NCBI RefSeq assembly: GCF_023502235.1
Contig: NZ_JAMFLY010000001.1
Coordinates: forward strand, 1,550,001 to 1,614,000
Length of the DNA: 64,000 nucleotides
Source of the DNA: Flagellimonas myxillae
GTDB lineage: Bacteria > Bacteroidota > Bacteroidia > Flavobacteriales > Flavobacteriaceae
Direction of reading: 5' to 3'
Shown piece after piece: positions 1 through 8,404 of this stretch (positions are counted from its first letter, which is position 1; each line of letters starts with the position of its first letter). The notes beneath the pieces were generated by a model that ran no database searches, was not told the DNA's origin, and worked only from the letters and a program-made list of their open reading frames with translations. Both the position numbers and the translations under genes were made by a program.

Positions 1-588
1 TTGCGAAATGATTGCTTGTGAATTTTTAAGCTCACTCTCTACTCTTGCCCTATCCAGTCCTTCAAACGATGGGTGGCTCATGGTATGACTGGCAATTTCA
101 TGTCCATTTCGATAGGCATCTTTGTAGGGCTGCCAGTTGTCAATTTTATTGGGCAACATGTACAAGGTGGTGTTCATATTGAACGCATCGAACAAGGGCA
201 CTGCTATTTCAATTTGTTGGTCGTAGCTATCATCCCAGGTATGCGAAATTGCGGCATCTGCAAAGTTCTTCCAGGTGGCTACTGTAATGCTCTCATCAAC
301 TACGGGCGGTTCTCCAGAATCCGGTTCATCGTCGTCATCCGGGTCGGGGTCTGGGTCTGGGTCGGGGTCGGGATCCGGATCATCAGTGTCTTGATCGTCT
401 TCAGAATCGTCCCCATTGTCATCTGTTTCATCTTGATCTCCAGAATCTTCATCCGCATCTCCCTCATCTTCATCCTGCTGCTCGTTGATAACATTCTCAA
501 GAAAAAAATCCTTGTCATCCGAACAGGAAATAAGATTGACCCCAGTTAAATAAAAACTAATGATCAATAAGAGTTTGAGATACCTCAT
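1..588 (-). CDS. Polysaccharide deacetylase (NodB-type) lipoprotein, 3' end cut by the window edge
   Basis: The N-terminal 196 codons are present and the rest lies beyond position 1. The protein starts with a short hydrophobic signal ending in a lipobox (L-I-S-C22). The next residues, S-D-D, match the acidic lipoprotein export signal described for Bacteroidota, so surface exposure is inferred. Residues about 25-90 are a very acidic linker including a run of Asp-Pro pairs. From about residue 110 the NodB fold begins, with the motif SHTWDDSYDQQ (the metal and catalytic Asp pair) and then NGHEIASHTMSHPS (the metal-binding H-x3-H motif). The family removes N- or O-acetyl groups from polysaccharides. 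The gene lies downstream of a beta-helix lipoprotein with a similar N-terminal layout, at the end of a polysaccharide region. The substrate is unknown. Confidence 0.85.
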   Translation of the reverse strand, partial: MRYLKLLLIISFYLTGVNLISCSDDKDFFLENVINEQQDEDEGDADEDSGDQDETDDNGDDSEDDQDTDDPDPDPDPDPDPDPDDDDEPDSGEPPVVDESITVATWKNFADAAISHTWDDSYDQQIEIAVPLFDAFNMNTTLYMLPNKIDNWQPYKDAYRNGHEIASHTMSHPSFEGLDRARVESELKNSQAIISQ

Positions 589-624
589 GGAGATTTTTGA
601 AATTAAAATGCCTTTATAAAATGA

Positions 625-661
625 AACATAGGATTTACCATGATGTAATAAATCCTATGTT
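625..661 (-). terminator. Hairpin after the beta-helix gene, possible terminator
   Basis: A perfect 13-bp inverted repeat (arms 625-637 and 649-661, 11-nt loop) follows the stop of the beta-helix gene on the minus strand. The stretch after it is only moderately T-rich, so termination is probable rather than certain. It would partly separate transcription of the beta-helix gene from the deacetylase gene. Confidence 0.5.
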
Positions 662-709
662 CCAAAATTTGTGTTCGAAAACCAATATTGAATTGAATCA
701 GTTTGGTTT

Positions 710-2773
710 TTATTTCATGGTAATTGGATTACCGTTACTATCTGTACTATTTACAATTTGCGCTGATTGTGAGCCATTTACAACCAAAGATTGTGCACCA
801 TTGGCACCTGTAAGCGAACTGTTCTTAATAGTATTGGAGCTGTTAAAACTTCCCTGCAGGTATCCAAATGGCCTTGCGGAGCTTCCATTGCTATAAGTAA
901 CATTTACATTGTCCAAGGTCACACCAACAACATCTACCCCATTACTGGCCAATACTCCATTGATCCCATTCGGGGAACTCATGTTCACATTAATATCATT
1001 ATTGGTGAAGTTGATGTATCCATGTGCGCCATTTCTTGCAGAGAATCGAAGCGCTCCAACATCAACACCCAAAGTTGAGGTGAAATTGAACTCGTTGTTG
1101 TCAATCTCAATAGGTTGATTGTTGACCGGAGCATATTTAGTCATGGTATTCACATAAGTGTTGTTCAATATGTTATTGCGAATCTTCACATTCTGAAGGG
1201 CTCCGCTATAAATACTGGTATTTGAACCCAATCGGATACCACCATAATTACCCGCATTCTCCATGGTAATTGTATTGTTCTCAATGATCACATTCTTGGC
1301 ATCCGTAACAGAAAGTAGGTAATAGTGGGCATTATGACCTGGAACGGTTCTGATTACGTTATCGTGAATCCAGATATTTTCAATAAGATTACCAGAACTG
1401 GTACTAAAGAAGTCAACCATAGATCCCATTTGCTGGGCAGAGTTGAACATTGATTGGGGAATTTCCTCGAAATAACTGTTCTTTATCTCAACATTGGAGA
1501 CACATACCTTGATAGCCCTTCGTGTACAATTTCTATAGTCTTCATTGTCAAAGGTAAATCTACCATTGTGGCTCACGTTGGCTCCACCGATGGCATAGAA
1601 ACCTTCTGCATCATCACCAATTATATTTCGAACCACGTTGTTTTGGTAAAGAATATGGAAGTTGGTGGAGGAGTTCATTCCACTAAAAGAATACCACCAA
1701 GCTTTGGCAATACCATGGGTGTCATTGTAATTTCCATCGCCTTGTGCGACAATATCTTCGATAACGTTGTCCCTGAATTCCCCAGCGGAAAATCCTGAAC
1801 TTGTTGCATTAATGGAAAATCTAAAGGCTACAGCTCTAATCGCATTAGGGGAATATAGGTTGTGCACCCACAAATTCCTGAATGAAAAATGATTTTGACC
1901 GTGTAAATAGAACAGCCTACCATAGGCATCGGTTCCATCAAATTCCCCATTATAAATGGTTGGGGAAATATTGGTCATATCGAAAACTGCATCCACAGAT
2001 GGAAGACTGGTCCTAAAATTAGCTGCACTGGTGATCTTAACCTCGGCTCCGTTCAGGTTCCAGTTAATGATACCACCACGGTTGTAATTGGAAGGACGGT
2101 TTTTGATGTAAGAGCCATCCTTGGTTCCAACGGCCAATGCACAGTTATTGATCATAGCGTCAATGGCTGCGTTATCATCAACGTTATCGCCAGACACCGC
2201 ACCAAAGGTTTCAGGGCTTACCCTAGAGTTTTCGTAAAGTGTGCTAAATCTAACTGAGGGGGCAAAGGCCTGTTTGTAGGTATTTTGAATATAGGCACCG
2301 TTCAGGTTGATATTGGAACCTGTAATTACTCCACCAGCCGGTTCAATGGTCTGGTTAGGGGCAAAAGTACAGTTGTTACAATCGAATGAATCCGTGATTA
2401 CCGCTTTAAAACTGGCATTAGCTGGATTTGCTACGTCATCCGCAGATTTAGGATAGTAGGTTCCTTCAATTTTATTAGGGTTTCCGGGATCGTCCGGCGT
2501 ATCGGGAAACTCAGGGATATCTGGTTCTTCTTCACCCTCATCAGGGTCTTCTTCATTCCCTTCGTCGGGGTCCTCTTCGTTCCCTTCGTCAGGGTTCTCT
2601 TCATCAGGATCTTCGCTGTTCTCATCGGGGTCATCCGTTTCAACAACTTCTTCTTCTTGTTCAACTACATATTCATAAAAAAGATCGCTATCTTTGGCAC
2701 AGGATTGAAAAATCAAACAAAAAAAGACAATAAATAGCATAGTAAGTAGGTAGTGGGGATAAGTAAATTTCAT
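710..2773 (-). CDS. Surface lipoprotein with acidic linker and right-handed beta-helix domain
   Basis: This is a 687-residue protein. Residues 1-25 are a lipoprotein signal (F-Q-S-C25), followed by A-K-D-S-D. Residues about 35-100 are an acidic linker with near-perfect copies of PDEGNEED. The rest resembles a right-handed parallel beta-helix of the pectate-lyase-like superfamily: many short Asn-rich rungs (N-V-x-I-x-N-N forms) and a segment beginning PETFGAVSGDNVDDNAAID, which is the typical opening of pectate-lyase superfamily helices (G-A-x-x-D-G-x-x-D-[DN]-x-x-A). Such proteins bind, cleave or epimerise polysaccharides. I cannot assign catalytic residues or a PL/GH family. It is probably surface-anchored and acts on the organism's own exopolysaccharide, given the neighbours. 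It lies upstream of the deacetylase gene and shares its N-terminal plan. Confidence 0.8.
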   Translation of the reverse strand: MKFTYPHYLLTMLFIVFFCLIFQSCAKDSDLFYEYVVEQEEEVVETDDPDENSEDPDEENPDEGNEEDPDEGNEEDPDEGEEEPDIPEFPDTPDDPGNPNKIEGTYYPKSADDVANPANASFKAVITDSFDCNNCTFAPNQTIEPAGGVITGSNINLNGAYIQNTYKQAFAPSVRFSTLYENSRVSPETFGAVSGDNVDDNAAIDAMINNCALAVGTKDGSYIKNRPSNYNRGGIINWNLNGAEVKITSAANFRTSLPSVDAVFDMTNISPTIYNGEFDGTDAYGRLFYLHGQNHFSFRNLWVHNLYSPNAIRAVAFRFSINATSSGFSAGEFRDNVIEDIVAQGDGNYNDTHGIAKAWWYSFSGMNSSTNFHILYQNNVVRNIIGDDAEGFYAIGGANVSHNGRFTFDNEDYRNCTRRAIKVCVSNVEIKNSYFEEIPQSMFNSAQQMGSMVDFFSTSSGNLIENIWIHDNVIRTVPGHNAHYYLLSVTDAKNVIIENNTITMENAGNYGGIRLGSNTSIYSGALQNVKIRNNILNNTYVNTMTKYAPVNNQPIEIDNNEFNFTSTLGVDVGALRFSARNGAHGYINFTNNDINVNMSSPNGINGVLASNGVDVVGVTLDNVNVTYSNGSSARPFGYLQGSFNSSNTIKNSSLTGANGAQSLVVNGSQSAQIVNSTDSNGNPITMK
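2517..2680 (-). repeat. Tandem acidic repeats encoding the linker of the beta-helix lipoprotein
   Basis: The DNA contains consecutive near-identical units of about 24 nt encoding PDEGNEED-like octapeptides. Such in-frame repeats can change copy number by slippage and so vary linker length without breaking the gene. No variation can be seen from one sequence. Confidence 0.6.
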
Positions 2774-3089
2774 AGTGCTGCGAATATTTGAGGTTAAAAT
2801 TAGTACATCTTCAAAGTAAATTCGTCCAAAAACGAAATTATTCGATGAAATACATCCCTATTACGCAGCTAACTCTATTTTGGATTTCGACGAGTTGTTT
2901 TATCGATGAAATGCAGTAAATTTTAACATCGCTTAACACTTTATGGCAAATCCATCCCCAATTTCCCAGTTTTTTGATTTGCCCTCCTGCTTTTTGAGGA
3001 ATCTCGCTTTGCAAATATCCGTAAGCCGGTGCAATAAAATCCCGAAATAAACTTTCTATAACAAAAATAGCATAATCCGTAAGATTTAT
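2774..3089. promoter_or_regulatory. 316-bp divergent intergenic region with two TCGATGAAA boxes
   Basis: This region lies between the divergent beta-helix and sugar-transferase genes. It carries two copies of a similar box, TTCGATGAAATACA at 2841-2854 and TATCGATGAAATGCA at 2901-2915. A closely similar box lies at 12051-12065, upstream of the FN3 protein. No convincing complete TTTG-N19-TAnnTTTG promoter was found. On the minus strand TTACTTTG near 2812-2819 is a one-mismatch -7 candidate for the beta-helix gene. No ORF or RNA gene was recognised here. Confidence 0.4.
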
Positions 3090-3722
3090 ATGTATCGATT
3101 TTTCTTTAAGAGGCTTCTGGATCTTGTTCTATCCATTGTTGGTTTCATTGTTCTATTTCCCATATTTGTACTTATCTGGTTCATCTTGTTGTTTGTAAAC
3201 AATGGCAAACCCTTTTTCCTGCAACCGCGTCCTGGCAAAAATGAAAAGGTTTTTTCCATTCTAAAATTCAAGAGCATGACCGATAAAAAGGATGCAGCGG
3301 GTAAGTTATTGCCTGATGAGCAAAGGGTTACCAAATTTGGGACATTCCTTCGAAAATCCAGCTTGGACGAAATTCCCCAATTATTGAGTATCATAAAGGG
3401 GGATATGAGCTTGATCGGTCCCAGGCCATTGAGGGTAAGATACCTGCCCTACTATACCAAGGAGGAGCAAATAAGACATACGGTACGTCCCGGCGTGACG
3501 GGATTGGCCCAAATTTCCGGCAGGAATAATTTGGATTGGGACAGCAGACTCCAAAAAGATATTGAGTACGTTAAAAATCTATCCTTTGGAATGGATGTGA
3601 AAATTCTTTTTAAGACTTTTATGAAAGTACTTTCAAGCAAGGACGTAGCACTGGATTCCGAATCTGGCATGGAGGACTTTGATGTTCTCAGACAAAATCA
3701 GCAAAAAGTCGTTGGCGAATAA
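3090..3722 (+). CDS. Priming sugar transferase (polyprenyl-phosphate phosphoglycosyl transferase)
   Basis: The protein is 210 residues, the size of a minimal (PglC-like) monotopic phosphoglycosyl transferase. It has the N-terminal KRLLDL element and one long hydrophobic helix (about residues 10-37). Then come the family motifs FKSMTD, SLDEIPQL (the catalytic Asp-Glu pair), GDMSLIGPRPL and RPGVTGLAQISGRN. It transfers a sugar phosphate from a nucleotide sugar to undecaprenyl phosphate at the inner membrane, the first step in building a repeat unit. It lacks the extra N-terminal transmembrane domain of WbaP/CpsE-type enzymes. The sugar cannot be predicted from sequence. It converges with the CapK-like gene 17 bp away. 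Confidence 0.93.
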   Translation: MYRFFFKRLLDLVLSIVGFIVLFPIFVLIWFILLFVNNGKPFFLQPRPGKNEKVFSILKFKSMTDKKDAAGKLLPDEQRVTKFGTFLRKSSLDEIPQLLSIIKGDMSLIGPRPLRVRYLPYYTKEEQIRHTVRPGVTGLAQISGRNNLDWDSRLQKDIEYVKNLSFGMDVKILFKTFMKVLSSKDVALDSESGMEDFDVLRQNQQKVVGE

Positions 3723-3739
3723 TTTCGGATTACTGCTTT

Positions 3740-5131
3740 TTAAGGCGACACCACAAAGTCGATACTATCCTCTTTTTTTTCCGGTTTGGAGGTTTGAGTT
3801 TTTGAAGCTTCCGCAACCTTGTTGATAACCAGTTTTCTTTTTCCAGAGGCCAACAACGGAATATCCTTAACATACTTGATCTTAAGTTCGGCATCCTCCC
3901 CGAAATACTCCAAATATTGGTTTCGTAGCGCATCCTCAACGCGAATGGGCAACTTTTCCAGAACTTTAAGTTTGATTACGTATTTGCCCACATCCTCTTG
4001 GACAAATTGGAATTGTTGAATTCCCTTGTATTGCAAAATATGATGAATGATATGGGATGAAATATACTCCCCTTTGGTATTGGTGAACATATCCATTTTT
4101 CGACCATCCACTTTTGTAAAGACTAAGGATCCACTTTCGGGGTCTTCCTCCATCATTCCAACGTCTCCAGTGTCATATCTAACAAGAGGCATGGAATAAT
4201 TGAACAAATCGGTAATTACAATTCTACCTACCTCCCCTGGCTTAACAGGCCTATCGTGATTTAGGTCCAGGATTTCCACGTGATAGCTTGCCGTATTTAT
4301 TTCAAAATAACCGCTACGGCTGTTTAGCGGCTGCTGGGACAAAATACCGTTCTCGCTGTTGGAATATCTTGAAACCACTTCCACATTGAAATATTTTCTC
4401 ATCTTTTCCTTTACCGTCGGACTAAGTCCCTCTGCGACAGCAATTGCGGAAGTCGTTGTGCAATCCAAGGGTCTTTTGTAATGCTCGTCCAAGTATTTGC
4501 AAATGGAATCCAAGGCGGAGGTATAGGCCAACAAATTTAAATGGGATTTGCTCTGTTCAAAATCCTCCAATAGTATGGCGATGTTCTTTTCGCTAAGATC
4601 GTCAACGGATTGGGCATGCATGTTTTGTACAAAGGATTTGACCTTGCCCAGCTTGTATTGTTTGTCCCAGAGTCTTAGATAATAAAGCTTGGCCCCAATC
4701 TTAAACCCTGCCCGTTCCGCGAAGAAAATGGTATCGGCGGTATTTCTGTCCCTTTTGTTCTTGTCGTGCAATATTTTAAACGGTTTGCCCGTAGAACCAC
4801 TGGTAAGCACTTGATGGTTATGCTTATTGATATAGGGTTGGCTCCTGAGCAATTCAAACTTCTCCCGAACAACTTGTTTATTTACGACCGGAAAACGTTC
4901 AAGTTGGGCTTCTTTTTCGGAGATGTCAAAGTAAAAAGGCACCGTGTTTACGGCATGCCCAAGAAGCTGGTCCAGATGTTGTTGCCTAATTTGTTTGGAT
5001 TTTTCCGTCCTCGGGTTGTTCTGAACGTACTTAACCTCTCTATAATGTCTTCCAACATTTCCCCCCTTGCACCAATCCAGCACCCAAAATGTTGTTCTCC
5101 GAAACCACTCCAATAGTTTAATCATATCCAT
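3740..5131 (-). CDS. CapK-like adenylate-forming enzyme (phenylacetate-CoA ligase family), copy 1
   Basis: This 463-residue protein belongs to the PaaK/CapK branch of adenylate-forming enzymes. Visible motifs are the ATP-binding loop TSGSTGKPFK (about residue 110), NSENGILSQQ in the adenine-binding region, RYDTGDVG, and GRKMDMFTNTKGEYIS before the small C-terminal domain. Members in capsule and exopolysaccharide clusters are thought to activate a carboxylic acid as an acyl-adenylate for transfer to a sugar. The substrate is unknown. A clear paralog is at 12373-13698: both share FPVVNK near residue 80, the ADTI-FA-R block and the FW-x2-D-x2-KGG start. The gene lies 45 bp downstream of a small secreted protein gene, so the two may be co-transcribed. 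The last 25 residues are low-complexity and lysine/serine-rich. Confidence 0.88.
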   Translation of the reverse strand: MDMIKLLEWFRRTTFWVLDWCKGGNVGRHYREVKYVQNNPRTEKSKQIRQQHLDQLLGHAVNTVPFYFDISEKEAQLERFPVVNKQVVREKFELLRSQPYINKHNHQVLTSGSTGKPFKILHDKNKRDRNTADTIFFAERAGFKIGAKLYYLRLWDKQYKLGKVKSFVQNMHAQSVDDLSEKNIAILLEDFEQSKSHLNLLAYTSALDSICKYLDEHYKRPLDCTTTSAIAVAEGLSPTVKEKMRKYFNVEVVSRYSNSENGILSQQPLNSRSGYFEINTASYHVEILDLNHDRPVKPGEVGRIVITDLFNYSMPLVRYDTGDVGMMEEDPESGSLVFTKVDGRKMDMFTNTKGEYISSHIIHHILQYKGIQQFQFVQEDVGKYVIKLKVLEKLPIRVEDALRNQYLEYFGEDAELKIKYVKDIPLLASGKRKLVINKVAEASKTQTSKPEKKEDSIDFVVSP

Positions 5132-5176
5132 TACTTTCTGCGGGGAATATTATTTTGTCCACATGTTGTGTATTTG

Positions 5177-5551
5177 TCAATCCTTTACCAGATTAACATA
5201 AATCATTTTGTTTTTTAAACTATCAATCGTGTAGGTGTAATATCCCGCATTACCTTCAGGAATCTTAACATACCTTCCATAGTTCGTGCCCTCGCTTACA
5301 CAGTATATTAAAGGGTCGTGCTTCAGGGAATCAAACTTTAGCGCCAAGTATTTGGTAGTATCCTGGGGACTCAAATCCTGGAACTCCATCGAAAACAAGG
5401 ATACGTTCGTAAACTCATGGCTTGTATCATTGATAATCCGTATGAACAGGTCGTTTTGCTTCATTTGCCCCTTGAGTGGATTGCAATTCCAAGACACTCC
5501 CAAAAGAGTTGCTATAAAACTACTAACCACCAACCCTGTTATCGCCTTCAT
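5177..5551 (-). CDS. Small secreted protein of unknown function
   Basis: This is a 124-residue protein with an N-terminal signal sequence (about residues 1-22). A cysteine follows at residue 23, but in a poor lipobox context (S-W-N-C), so lipidation is uncertain. The rest is a small polar domain rich in beta-type sequence, with no motif I recognise. It is the first gene of a probable two-gene minus-strand unit with CapK-like copy 1. That neighbourhood suggests, but does not prove, an envelope or exopolysaccharide role. Confidence 0.7.
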   Translation of the reverse strand: MKAITGLVVSSFIATLLGVSWNCNPLKGQMKQNDLFIRIINDTSHEFTNVSLFSMEFQDLSPQDTTKYLALKFDSLKHDPLIYCVSEGTNYGRYVKIPEGNAGYYTYTIDSLKNKMIYVNLVKD

Positions 5552-5739
5552 TTATAAAACAAAAAAGTGCTTGCCAAATACGGGTCTAAAATTACCACTA
5601 AAGTGTATGGGCCTATTTTTAAATCTGTTAAAGACCGAAAAAATCTATGAAATACATACCATTGTTAAAGTTGGTTGCTTTAAATGGATTTGAGCATTTA
5701 AAAGCATAGTTTTAAGCTCAAATTGCGCAGTCTTTTCCA

Positions 5740-7980
5740 ATGAGAATCATACTTTCCATTCTTCTGTTGATGTTTATCTGTAACCAAGTCCATTCTCAGA
5801 TTCAAGTTAAGGGAAAAGTACTGGAATACAGGAGTGACAAAGAAAATATTCCCCTGCCTGATGCGAACGTATACTATTTGGAGAGCACTGTAGGAACTAC
5901 TACTGATGCTTCCGGGAACTTTTCCATACCCTTTCGGGCAGACTTAAAGAAATTGGTGATCAGTTCCATTGGCTTTAGATCCGACACACTATTGGTGAAC
6001 AGACCCAATTTGGGAAACATTCTTTTGTACCCGATCGTGGAGCTCGAGGAGATAATTTTGGAAAAAAGGGTGGCTCCCTTGCAAAAATCCCTTTTTAGTG
6101 TGCAAAATGTGGTAACTGTGGATAGCAGGGAAATGCTTAAGGCCGCATGCTGCAATCTTTCGGAGAGTTTTGAGACCAATCCTTCCGTAGATGTAAACAT
6201 TTCCGATGCCGTTTTAGGGGCCAAACAAATCCAAATGCTGGGCCTTAATAGTCCATATCTCATGTTCACCCAAGAAAACATGCCTTCCATTCGTGGGGCT
6301 TCCCAAATCTTTGGCCTTTCCTTTATTCCAGGTTCATGGATAGAAGGAATTCAAATAACCAAGGGAGCCGGAAGCGTACTCAATGGATTTGAAAGTATTT
6401 CTGGCCACATTAACAGCGAACTCGTAAAACCTCTTACCGATAAGCGGTTTTTTCTGAACATGTATGCCAACAATTATGAGCGCTATGAATTCAACAGCCG
6501 AATAAACCATAACCTCACCGACGAACTGGGAGTTGGACTCTACCTTCATGCCAATCTAAGAAATGGCACCATTGACAATAATGGGGATTCCTTTTTGGAT
6601 ACGCCCTTGTCCAAACAAATCAATTTTATGAATAGATGGCAGTACATGGACCCGGAAAGTGGCTGGGTCGGTTATGCAAATATTCAGTATTTATCCGATG
6701 AGAAAGAACTGGGACAAACAGGTTTTAATAAGGACACGGATAGGTTGACCACCAATGCTTGGGGGAGTGAGATCAACACCTCCCGTATCGATATTTCCTC
6801 AAAATTGGGCTATGTGTTTCCCGAATTACCCTATCAAAGTTTTGGATTTCAGACGGCCTATAGCAATCATTCCCAAGATTCTTATTATGGATTGAACCAG
6901 TATGATATTGACCATAGTTCCTTTTACTCCAACTTTATTTTCAACAGCATTATAGGAAGCACACAACACAAATTCAAGACCGGAATCAGCCTAACCCATG
7001 ATAATTATGATGAATTGGTAAACACCGACGAATACCAACGGAATGATACATCGGTGGGAACCTTTTTTGAATACACCTTCGATAATCTGGAAGGTTTGAG
7101 TTTTGTGGCTGGCCTTCGGGCAGATTCCCATAACAATCTGGGGAATTTCCTTACGCCTAGATTTCACTTGAGACACTCCCTTTGGGACAAGGCCAGTTTT
7201 CGGGCATCGTTTGGGCGAGGAAAAAGAGGAGCCAATATTTTTGCCGAAAACCAACAGCTATTTGCTTCGTCCAGAGCAATAAACATCAACAACGCAAACA
7301 ACGGAAATTACTATGATCTGAATCCCGAAAAAGCTTGGAACTATGGCCTAAGCTTCATTCAAAAACTTTATATCTGGGATAGGGTCATGGATTTTTCAAT
7401 CGATTTTTATCGGACCCAATTCACGGATCAAGTTATCGTAGACTGGGAGAATCCAAGAGAGGTCTCCTTCTACAACCTAGAAGGAACCAGTTATTCCAAC
7501 AGTTTGCAAATCGATTTGAACTATGAGGTCTTGCAAGATTTCCATATTCGGGCTACATACAAATACTTCGATGTAGAAACGGATTATGAAAGTGGCAGAT
7601 TGGATAAACCGTTGCAACCCAGGTATCGATTTTTTACCAACCTGAACTATGAGACCTTAATGGACGAACACGGGCAATGGCGTTTTGACTTTACCGCCAA
7701 TTGGCTGGGTAGGCAAAGATTACCGAATACCTCGGATAACCCCCTGGAATTTCAACTGGACGGTCATTCCCCTTCCTATGTATTGATCAACGCACAGGTG
7801 ACAAAGGTATTCTCAAAGAAATTTGAGGTATATGTGGGTGGAGAAAACATAAACAATTTTACACAGACCAATCCAATATTGGCGGCCAATGATCCCTTTG
7901 GAACCTATTTTGATAGTGTTATCTCTTATGCTCCGGTTTTGGAAAGTGCTTATTACATCGGATTTAGATATAAAATTTAA
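5740..7980 (+). CDS. TonB-dependent receptor, probable metal uptake
   Basis: This 746-residue outer-membrane receptor has a signal peptide (1-20), a CarboxypepD_reg-like beta-sandwich (about 21-107), a plug domain (about 118-230, with ITKGAGSVLNGFESISGHIN matching the plug motif that ends in G-x-I-N) and a 22-strand-type barrel to the C-terminus, ending in the aromatic pattern Y-Y-I-G-F-R-Y-K-I. The early plug carries an unusual adjacent cysteine pair (A-A-C137-C138-N-L). Nine bases downstream, and surely co-transcribed, is a secreted HMA-domain protein. The Cys-Cys pair and the HMA partner suggest a soft-metal substrate such as copper; this is inference. No SusD is present, which argues against a glycan substrate. 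Confidence 0.9.
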   Translation: MRIILSILLLMFICNQVHSQIQVKGKVLEYRSDKENIPLPDANVYYLESTVGTTTDASGNFSIPFRADLKKLVISSIGFRSDTLLVNRPNLGNILLYPIVELEEIILEKRVAPLQKSLFSVQNVVTVDSREMLKAACCNLSESFETNPSVDVNISDAVLGAKQIQMLGLNSPYLMFTQENMPSIRGASQIFGLSFIPGSWIEGIQITKGAGSVLNGFESISGHINSELVKPLTDKRFFLNMYANNYERYEFNSRINHNLTDELGVGLYLHANLRNGTIDNNGDSFLDTPLSKQINFMNRWQYMDPESGWVGYANIQYLSDEKELGQTGFNKDTDRLTTNAWGSEINTSRIDISSKLGYVFPELPYQSFGFQTAYSNHSQDSYYGLNQYDIDHSSFYSNFIFNSIIGSTQHKFKTGISLTHDNYDELVNTDEYQRNDTSVGTFFEYTFDNLEGLSFVAGLRADSHNNLGNFLTPRFHLRHSLWDKASFRASFGRGKRGANIFAENQQLFASSRAININNANNGNYYDLNPEKAWNYGLSFIQKLYIWDRVMDFSIDFYRTQFTDQVIVDWENPREVSFYNLEGTSYSNSLQIDLNYEVLQDFHIRATYKYFDVETDYESGRLDKPLQPRYRFFTNLNYETLMDEHGQWRFDFTANWLGRQRLPNTSDNPLEFQLDGHSPSYVLINAQVTKVFSKKFEVYVGGENINNFTQTNPILAANDPFGTYFDSVISYAPVLESAYYIGFRYKI

Positions 7981-7989
7981 TTTTGAACC

Positions 7990-8355
7990 ATGAAAAAAAC
8001 AGTATTTCTCTTTTTTATTCTATTGGGATTAAACCTTGCCCATAGCCAAGACAAGAACAAGTCGGTTACGTTTGAAGTAAAGGGCAATTGCTGGATGTGC
8101 AAAAATCGAATTGAAAAGACCGCTATAAAAATGAAGGGCGTTAAGTTTGCGTCCTGGAATTCTGAAAGCAAAGTGTTCAAGGCCATTATCGATGAGCGTA
8201 AATGCACCGTTGCCGATGTACAGGAAAAAATAGCTTCAGTAGGGCATGATTCGGGTGAATATGTAGCGCCTGAGGAAGTTTACCAAAACCTGCCAACCTG
8301 CTGCAAATATAGAGATCCGGCAACCTCCGAAATGGACCACGGAAACCACAAATAA
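7990..8355 (+). CDS. Secreted heavy-metal-associated (HMA) domain protein
   Basis: The 121-residue protein has a signal peptide (about 1-20) followed by a single ferredoxin-like HMA domain (about 25-92). Its metal loop is G-N-C34-W-M-C37, the C-x2-C motif of CopZ/Atx1-type metallochaperones. The tail is rich in further potential ligands (C104-C105, D-H-G-N-H). The usual HMA role is to bind Cu(I) or a similar soft metal and hand it over. Here export places it in the periplasm, where it could accept metal from the TonB receptor encoded 9 bp upstream. A strong terminator follows directly. Metal identity is not determined. Confidence 0.88.
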   Translation: MKKTVFLFFILLGLNLAHSQDKNKSVTFEVKGNCWMCKNRIEKTAIKMKGVKFASWNSESKVFKAIIDERKCTVADVQEKIASVGHDSGEYVAPEEVYQNLPTCCKYRDPATSEMDHGNHK

Positions 8356-8381
8356 AAAAGCCCCGAAACGGGGCCTTTTTT
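8354..8381. terminator. Strong bidirectional intrinsic terminator
   Basis: The stem GCCCCG-AAA-CGGGGC (8360-8374) is flanked by an A6 run (8354-8359) and a T6 run (8376-8381). It therefore has the form of a terminator on both strands. It lies just after the HMA gene and just after the tyrosinase gene, which converge here. Confidence 0.92.
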
Positions 8382-8404
8382 ATATATAAAAGTTTGTTCT
8401 CTTC

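Noticed and set aside
73..549. Hydrophobic 158-codon frame on the plus strand
   Set aside because: It is antisense to the deacetylase gene and its acidic linker; the Gly/Val/Ile content is a mirror effect.
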